A stretch of 38,115 bases of DNA, taken from assembly GCA_025349905.2 (NCBI GenBank), contig MU624603.1, forward strand, positions 4,684-42,798, written 5' to 3'. Below are positions 31,711 to 38,115 of this stretch, piece after piece. Origin of the DNA: Blastocladiella britannica (lineage: Eukaryota; Blastocladiomycota; Blastocladiomycetes; Blastocladiales; Blastocladiaceae). Positions within the stretch are counted from its first letter, which is position 1. Each line of letters starts with the position of its first letter. The notes under the pieces are model-generated. The model did not search any database. It was given only the letters and a program-made list of their open reading frames with translations, and was not told where the DNA came from. The position numbers and the translations under genes were made by a program.

Positions 31711-32408
31711 TCACACTCGGCCAGTAGCGCCTTCCACTGCCGATTGCAAATGTTCTTGAATCACGGCGAGCTCGGCAAGAATACCCTTGATGTCCTTCTT
31801 GATTTCGGACTTGGCGTCGTCCGAAGCAGAGGCGAGCTTGATGCGGCGGCGGCGGAGTGCCCGAAGGAGGCCAGGACGCGTGCGGGTCTTGGTGCTGCCC
31901 TTGATGGCGCGCCACTCCCTCGGACCAGGAATCGCCGCGACTGGCTCGACGTCGCGCGAAAACTCCTGCGGCCGCTTCCCTCCGTGCAGTTCCCTGTAAA
32001 GGAGCAGACCGATCATGTTGCGCGCCGCATTCGCGTCACGATCGATCGGGAAGAGACACTCGGGGCACACGCGCGTCCCCCACAGGTTGCCCGGCAGCAC
32101 CTTGTCCAACTCCTTGAAGCACCCACAACAGAGCTTGGACGTCCGGTACTCATCCATCCGGACCACCGTGTACTCCAGAGAGAATTTCAGGCGCTTGACA
32201 TCAGCTTCAGCGAGAGCGAGGGGCGATTCCTCGAGGTGCGCGTGCTCGGAGCAAAAAGCCATTGTGTGAAAGCAGGCGCGGGAGCCCTCGATGGCGATAT
32301 GGGTAACACGGCGGGCAAGGCCATACAAGAAAAACCCGCAAATCTCGAAGAAATCGCGCTTGAAGGCGGACAAAACGCTCTCGGTGCGGGTCACGATCTT
32401 GGAGGATT
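31711..32408 (-). CDS. Fanzor (eukaryotic TnpB-like) nuclease, C-terminal fragment
   Basis: An open frame of about 232 residues, read from a possible splice acceptor at 32410-32409. There is no in-frame ATG, and a TGA lies just upstream at 32436. It encodes the end of a RuvC-type RNA-guided nuclease of the Fanzor/TnpB family: MDEYRTSKLCCGC, then VCPEC, then DRDANAARNM. This is the zinc ribbon (two CxxC pairs, both intact) followed by the RuvC-III motif with its Asp at 32037-32035. An upstream strand THIAIEGS could hold the RuvC-II Glu. The RuvC-I Asp and the whole N-terminal RNA/DNA-binding part (some 300 or more residues) are not visible in the 1.4 kb upstream. I therefore call it a truncated or decayed mobile-element gene. 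A domesticated short protein with an undetected upstream exon is the alternative. Confidence 0.75.
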
Positions 32409-32758
32409 CTGTTGTGTTGGAATGGATGGATGATCAGCAATGGATTTGTTTAGCCACACAAAAATATCGAATCAACAACAACAACAGTCAGCCGGTGGCC
32501 AGACGAGAATCGAGACAATAAATAAAAAAATAAGGCGGCAAGCAAATAAGAAGAGAAACAGTCCGTGGTGTGCTTGAGGAAGAATAAAGAAATAGAAAGG
32601 CAGAGTCCTTCCCATTCCCATTCGCAACAACAATGCCTCTGCATTCCTGCCCGCTCTTGAATACAGCAGATCGCCTTGTCATTTATCCTGGAATCAAAGC
32701 CATATTCCTCTCTGGAGTCTCGGCACTCCGATCGCATTGATTTCGTTTGGTTTGAGCT

Positions 32759-33064
32759 ATGGAGCCACCCAGCAATTGGTGGGTTTACAGCAGCGATCAC
32801 ATCCGCACCATTGCACTCGTTGGCGATCTTCGAGCCCTTGGCGACCATCAACAGTGCTTGCATCACGGATGTGATCCGCCTCCCAACGCAATCGCTCGAG
32901 AAGACAATGGTGACAGAATGAGTGGGATGCCCACGCTCGCCGACACCACTGCCAACAAAGTTCTCGACTCAGCAGACGCCATGATCATCGACGAGAGCGG
33001 CCACACCCGCAATCCATTCGTTGAGCATCTAGAATCACTCTCATCGCCTGCTGATCTCGTATGA
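32759..33064 (+). CDS. hypothetical 101-residue ORF, doubtful
   Basis: ATG at 32759 opens a frame of 101 residues with balanced composition (ADTTANKVLDSADAMIIDES and similar), unlike the low-complexity shadows nearby. Its stop overlaps a possible donor (CTC|GTATGA), so it could be a first exon. I recognise no domain. The codon third positions are less GC-rich than in the neighbouring genes. It may be chance or the remnant of an element-borne gene. Confidence 0.25.
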   Translation: MEPPSNWWVYSSDHIRTIALVGDLRALGDHQQCLHHGCDPPPNAIAREDNGDRMSGMPTLADTTANKVLDSADAMIIDESGHTRNPFVEHLESLSSPADLV

Positions 33065-33595
33065 CGTTCTATGGCATACCCAACCTGAATTGGATCGGTC
33101 TTGCCTCGTATTTTCAAGTCTTTTTTGAGCTTTGAGCCCATTTCTTTCAACCGTCCTTTACTTTTACACTTCCTCTTATTTCGTTTGTGTGCGCCGCCTT
33201 TTATTTGTCAACCATTTGCCTTGTGTTCTTTTTCTTTATGTTTGTCGTGTCGGGTCCAGTCAAGTGCTTCAGGTGTAGTCAAGAAGCTTGTTGCAGGTGC
33301 GGCCTTTCTGGTTTATTTGACCCTCAATCTCGAGCATATGGCCAACATGTTTATTTGTTATGTACAGGTTTCTTTTTGTGTGCGATCAAGGTCGAGCAGG
33401 ATTTGAATGCGATCGGGCGTGTGTATTTGGGTAAAAAGCGAATATAAGAAAGTTTTATATGATTTTTTGGGTGGTTTTGGGAATAGGATCTGGAGCTGGT
33501 TTTGGATGGAAATGGAGTGCGGTTTCTGCTGGAAACGGGATCAGGGATACTCAGAATTGCGAGGTTGGCCGGTTTTCTGACGGTTTTGGATGTGT

Positions 33596-33657
33596 GATTT
33601 CATGAGGAAACGGATCCAACCGACATGTCACCACATGTCGGATTTCATTGGGAAACG
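33596..33657 (+). repeat. direct repeat flanking a perfect 9-bp hairpin
   Basis: Two 17-base copies at 33596-33612 and 33641-33657 differ at two positions. Between them, 33620-33628 and 33633-33641 are perfect inverted arms (CCGACATGT) with a four-base loop. The module lies just past the 3' end of the RS-protein gene. Confidence 0.7.
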
Positions 33658-33795
33658 TGAGGTCCTTTCTCGGGAAAGAGCGGCGAATGTCGGGAAAAAA
33701 CTTAGCCGTGACATGTTGGAAAAAGAAAAGCTGGATCGCGCGTGCGAACCGAAGCAAAAGGAAGAAAAAACAACCGAAAATAAAGGGAAAACAAC

Positions 33796-36700
33796 CTAGC
33801 GCCATCTGACATTGGGCAGCATGACCGACACCATGGTCCGCGTACTGTCCTCGATAGTCTGGCGGTCCCACCCTTGGCCGACGCCGTTGCGCACCGACTG
33901 GGCAATCAGCACCATGGCCTGCGGGTCGCGCGCGCATTGCTCGATCAGCCGGGTGGTGATGTCGGCCACGCGCACCGCCGCCTCGTCCACGGGCGCCGCT
34001 CCGTGCTTGCTTGCGCTCGATTCACGGCGCGACCGGCCCGCCACCGGTGCCGCCGAGGCAGACTGGGGGGACCGCAGCGGCGACCGCGAGCGACGGCGAG
34101 CACCGGTAGAGGCGGCGGCGGCGCTCGAGCCGGACCCAGAAACGCCACCGAGGCGCGCGCGCAGCGACGACGGGAGGTCGCTATGCGGCGACGCGCTGCG
34201 GCGGCGGTCGCCGCGGCGGGACCGACCCCCGGCTGGAGACCGCGACCGCGACCGGCCGCCGTCCGCTCCGCCGCGGCGTCTGCGGCCGGCACCCTTGCAC
34301 GTCAAGATGACTTGTCCGTTAGCCGCGCGCGACTTATACAGAATCAGCCCAGGCCCGCTGTCCTGCGCCCCGTTGTTGGAAAGCCCACGGCCGTCCAGGA
34401 TCTCGTACTTGACAAAGGACTCCAGCAAGTCCTCGACCTTGTCCAGCAGCGTGCGGTTCGGCAGCGACCGCAGACGGTCGCGGTCCGCGGTGCCCGTGAC
34501 CAGCTTGGCGAGCATATCGCCCGGATGCTGAGCGCGAGAGCTCGAAGACCCCCCACCGGCGGGGGCGCGGTAGTTTTCGACCGCTTGAACGATCCGGTCC
34601 GCCATTTGCCGGCGCTTGTCGCGAGCAATGAGCGGGCCGCGCGTGGTCTCCACTTGGTTCCGCAGCTGCGTGCGTGATCCGCGGTCAAATAGCGTGGTCG
34701 GGTAAATGGCGCTTAAAAAGTTGCTGGGCATACGGCCCTCGCCTCGAAGCACCGCAATCACCACCTGCGCCAGTCCGACGCCGCCAGCGGAAGACCCGCT
34801 GCCGTTGGTACCGGCCCGATCGCGCGAGCGGGACGACCGGCGAGGCGGCGGCGACCGCGACCGCGGCGACCGGGACCGCGAGCGGCGCGAGTACCAGCTG
34901 GACCGCGAGCTCGACCGAGAGCTCGACCGCGACCCACGGCGCCGGTCCCCGCCGCGACCGCGCGAGCGCGACCGGGACCGCGAATCCGAGACGGACCGAC
35001 GGCGGCCGCGGTCGTCCACGGCGGGGGCGCGGGCCCGGGTCTCCACTGGCCGCATGGGGACGGGCGCGTTGTTGGCCCGCGGCGGCGCGTCGCCCTTGCC
35101 GTACATGACGATGCAGACGCGGTCGGCCAGTTCCGGGTCGCGCACCAGGTTCAGTCCGACGTATTTGGTAGCTTGGCTCTTGGGCGTCGGATCGGGTCGC
35201 TGGGCGAGAGCCGCGCGCGCCCACACCACCACCAGGTCCTCGATCTTTTCCATGATTTTGGCGCGGTTGAGGAGATTGCGGAACGCCTGTTCGGGCGCCA
35301 CGGCCTGCTGCGCGGGGGCCAGGGCGGGCCGAATCGCCGGGAAGAGCACGTTGAATGGCGACGGCGCCGCGGTGCGTGTCTGCTCGGGCGAGGGTGCGTA
35401 CGATACCAGCAGTCGGTAAATGGCGCTGGCCAGGGCCATCTTATTTGGCCCCGCCACCGAGACACTGCTGGGGTCGGTCACGGGTCCGCGGCCGGCCGTC
35501 GTCGAGTACAGGGTGCCGCACTCGGTCGGCCGCTCCACCTGGCCCTCGAGCAAGATCGGGACCGCCGCGTCAAACAGTCCGGCCATGTCCGGGAGAGAAC
35601 TGGCATACGCTGACGCCGGTGGCGCTGGCGCGCTTGACCGTGCGGTCGCCGGAGGGCTTTGCCGCTGCCGCTGGCGCGGTGGAGGCGATCGCGAAACAGA
35701 CGACCGGGATGAAGCCGACGACGGCGACCGGCGGCGCGGTGCCGGGCGATCGCGCGACCGTGACCGCGAGTCGGACCGCCCACGCCGTCCACGACGGTCA
35801 CGCGGCGACCAGGACCGTGAGCGCGAGCGGCTGCGGCGGCGGCTGTCACGAGACCAGGAGCGGGAGCGGTCGCGCGAGTACGAGCGACGGCGACGCGCGC
35901 CGCGTCCGCGCGAACGCGAGCGGCTGTACGACCGGGACCGGGAGCGGGAGCGGTCATTGCGGCGCGGGGCGGGGCGGTTCACCAGTACGCAAATCCGGCC
36001 CGACGGTTCGTCGCGGAGCAGCAACAGACCGATCGGGCGGCCGGCCAGCGATGCCACGGGGTTGGGGAGCTTTTGGAGCTCGATCAGGATCCACTATATA
36101 TTTGTTTATGCATTGTCCTTGTGTGAGCTTTCCTACTACTTGCAATGAAAAAAAACATAACGAACCATATCCAGGATCTGCTCAATTAAGTGCGTAATGG
36201 ACTCGCGGTTCGAGTTGGACCACATGCGGTCCATGGCCGATCGGGTGCGAAACACGGAATCGCCACCAAACACGTCGTAGAGCATGCGGTTGGGCGTCTC
36301 CGTGATACCTTCGGGGCGGCCGCCACCGCGTCCGCGCCCGCCGCCGGAGCGGTGACGGTGAGCCGACCGGAACGTGCGGAACATGTCGCGCAGATCGACC
36401 GCCAGGCGCTTGCGATCCACCGGGTCGAGGTGCACCATCGCATTACCGTGCTCGTCCTTGGCGGCCAGATCCTCGGGGCGAATCTCCGCGTCGTGCTTCA
36501 ATGTGGTGGCGTACTTGGACGACACGAGCGACTTCGGCGGCGGAACAGTCGACTGGGTCAGCGCGATCCGGGTCGCAAATTGCAGCTGCTGGGCTGAAAA
36601 GGCGTTGGGGGGCGGAAGCTGGGAGAAGTTGTCGCCCAACCCCGGCTCGAGTGCCGGAAGCGACTGGCGCGAGAGGGACGCTTGCATGGGCTCGTGTGAC

Positions 36701-37770
36701 TGGCTCGGCGGAGCGGGGAGCAGCATCACGCGCACCACTTTGGCGCCGTCGACGGACCCGAGGCGGTCGATCGCCAGCCCGTGCTCCAGGCGCTCACGGT
36801 TGGACCGCTTGGGCATCGGGCGGCTGGCGCGGGAGGATGCTGGCCGCTGTGCCTCACGAAGAAGCCACGTTTCCAGGAGCTTGCCAATGATGGTCTCGAC
36901 GTTGGGCCGCTGTGCGGTCGACCACAGCTCCTCGTACCGGGTCGACGACGGCAAGAGGCCCGAGCGGCCAATGAACAGCCGCTCAATTGCGTTTCGCACA
37001 TTGATCACGCTGTTGCTCACCCGGTCACTTTGTGCCGTGTCTGCCGCGTTCTGCGACTCGAACAGATCGTACAGCAGGCCGGCGAGGTCGGCCATGGTCT
37101 TGTTGTTCAGGAGCGGGAAATCGTCGGGCTGGCGAAGCGAGAACTGGTCGTGACGAATGGTGGTCGGCCAGTACATGTACGTGTCGGCGTCCTTGGTGAC
37201 GGCGGCGAGCACATGGACCGGGAGCGGCGCCGCGGTGGCCTGGAGCGCGCGGCGGACCGCGTGCTGGAACTCCTCGGTCTTGGAGCGGCTGGGAATGCCC
37301 GAAGTCGTTGCGCGGCTGTCTCCGGCGCGGTCGGAGCGTGGGCGGCGCGAGTCGATCGTATCCGACGTGCGGCGGCCCGGGGAACGCGACCGAGAGCGCG
37401 GGGACCGAGAGCGGGGGGACCGCGATCGCGACCGGGACCGCGAGTACGAGTGCGATCGCGACGACCACGAGCGCGAGCGGGAGCGGGAGGGGCGGCTGCC
37501 GCGTGAGTGGGAACGAGCAGCGCGGGGCGAGGTGCGGGCGGGGGACCGGCCACGGCGCTCCTCGGAATCGTCCACGTCCATGCGGTCGCTGACGGGGAGA
37601 ACGCGCTCGAGGGGAGGCTCAGAGACGCCGTCCATGCGGTCGTCGTTGTCATGGTTATCATTGTTCGGGTGACCATTGCCATTGCCAGTACCAGTACCGT
37701 TCTCGGGGAGCGCGGCGCGGCCGGCGGCTAGAAAGCTTGTCGGCTCGCCAGATTGACGCGGGTCGGGCAT
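33796..37770 (-). CDS. RS-rich protein with four copies of an unrecognised domain, 2 exons
   Basis: Exons 37770-36166 and 36093-33796 (1300 residues), phase 0 junction with a GTTCGT donor and TATATAG acceptor. Long Arg-Ser dipeptide blocks lie near residues 75-135, 575-655, 885-955 and 1140-1160, as in SR splicing factors, but there is no RRM or PWI motif. Between them are four related units (about 170-325, 395-570, 705-870 and 975-1135). Each has an N-terminal helix, a Y-x-T-T motif (YWPTT, YATT, YSTT, YPTT), a helix around a DKRRQMADRI-like segment, a helix of the IxxIEDLLExF type and closing hydrophobic strands. A 50-residue helical C-terminus follows. The RS blocks suggest nuclear-speckle or splicing association and SR-kinase control; this is inference. 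I do not recognise the repeated domain. Confidence 0.8.
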
Positions 37771-38022
37771 CAAGCTTGATTTTATTTTTAACTTTTGTTT
37801 TGTTGAGCTTGGGGGTAGAGAATATGCGCTGTCGGTCGTGCGAGGGATATTTATATGTGCTTGACCGTGACTGGTTGTCGGAAAAAAAATTAAAGATATT
37901 AAGCCTCAAGGTCGACGGGGCACGCGGTCGTGGATTATGGGTTTGCGCGTACCACGTCTTGGTTGATCAATTTGATAAATTTGAAGACACGCCTGTAACA
38001 ACCAATCCGGAAATCCAAGGAA
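37771..38022. promoter_or_regulatory. upstream region of the RS-protein gene
   Basis: AT-rich 250 bases between the minus-strand start at 37770 and a possible plus-strand start at 38023. It probably holds a divergent promoter. No clear TATA box is seen on either strand. Confidence 0.35.
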
Positions 38023-38115
38023 ATGGGGGAAAAGCTGAACAACGTGATCTCGATCCTGTACAACTGCTGCACAGGCATGCCAAAAGAAAAGGCAAATCGA
38101 GAGAGGGTGGGGTAT
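38023..38115 (+). CDS. possible 5' end of a gene running off the window
   Basis: ATG at 38023 opens a frame to the window edge (31 codons) beginning MGEKLNNVISILYNCC. There is no stop in frame, but the stretch is too short to judge. Gly2 and the nearby Cys pair would allow N-myristoylation or palmitoylation, which is speculation. Confidence 0.25.
   Translation, partial: MGEKLNNVISILYNCCTGMPKEKANRERVGY

Larger units (their letters stand above)
32409..33795. other. gene-poor stretch between Fanzor fragment and RS-protein gene
   Basis: About 1.4 kb, AT-richer than its surroundings, with many short open frames and no family match on either strand. It includes a small plus-strand ORF (32759-33064), several GGTTTTGG-type iterations near 33470-33590 and a direct-repeat/hairpin module. 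It may be the decayed remainder of the element that carried the Fanzor gene; that is inference. Confidence 0.45.

Noticed and set aside
32450..33150. Minus-strand frames upstream of the Fanzor fragment as its missing N-terminal half
   Set aside because: No RuvC-I-like Asp motif or other TnpB/Fanzor landmark could be read in them, and composition is poor.
34700..35420. Arg/Asp-rich plus-strand frames opposite the RS protein
   Set aside because: RS codon repeats give long open antisense frames (R/D/E runs); they are a by-product of the repeat.

Overview
The window is nuclear DNA of a GC-rich eukaryote, most likely a zoosporic early-diverging fungus. The coding sequence is strongly GC-biased. 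It is interrupted by short AT-rich introns, mostly 57 to 80 bases, with GTATGT, GTACGT, GTTCGT or GTGCGT donors, YAG acceptors and frequent CTAAC-like branch sites. Three genes point to a fungus that kept the flagellated, crawling-cell toolkit: a class C (GABA-B type) receptor, a NCKAP1/HEM subunit of the WAVE complex, and a Fanzor (eukaryotic TnpB) fragment. Blastocladiomycota is my best guess. That placement is inference; no rRNA or marker tree is available here. Exon boundaries were derived by hand from splice signals, reading-frame phase and family resemblance.

Layout. 128-568: small membrane protein (+). 801-3911: two low-complexity serine-rich proteins (+). 4185-6818: MARF1-like NYN/LOTUS RNA-binding protein (+). 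6999-9353: Sec1/Munc18 (-). 9954-10679: Rap1 GTPase (-). 11480-12691: OMA1 mitochondrial metallopeptidase (-), divergent from the class C receptor at 12952-16139 (+). 16214-17559: SLC35C2-like transporter (-) with an 8-base microexon, divergent from the mitochondrial intermediate peptidase at 17647-20013 (+). 20035-24685: SNF2-type ATPase with an inserted RING finger (-), divergent from the DEAD-box helicase DBP5 at 24970-26870 (+). 26952-31321: NCKAP1/HEM (+). 31711-32408: 5'-truncated Fanzor fragment (-), next to a gene-poor stretch with a purine tract, a direct-repeat/hairpin module and a doubtful small ORF. 33796-37770: a 1300-residue RS-rich protein (-) carrying four copies of a domain I do not recognise. 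38023 to the window end: possible start of another gene.

This is a compact gene neighbourhood, not an operon. Genes lie on both strands with three divergent promoter pairs (87 to 284 bases between start codons) and one tail-to-tail pair with 21 bases between stops. Some themes recur: cell surface and actin signalling (class C receptor, Rap1, NCKAP1), secretion and Golgi (Sec1, SLC35C2), mitochondrial proteolysis (OMA1, MIP) and RNA handling (DBP5, NYN/LOTUS protein, RS protein). Nothing in the sequence proves that these genes are co-regulated.

Most unusual items: the four-copy domain in the RS protein, the Fanzor remnant, the NYN domain that has lost part of its catalytic signature, the receptor with a PH-like tail, the microexon, and an OMA1 stop codon lying inside a splice donor.
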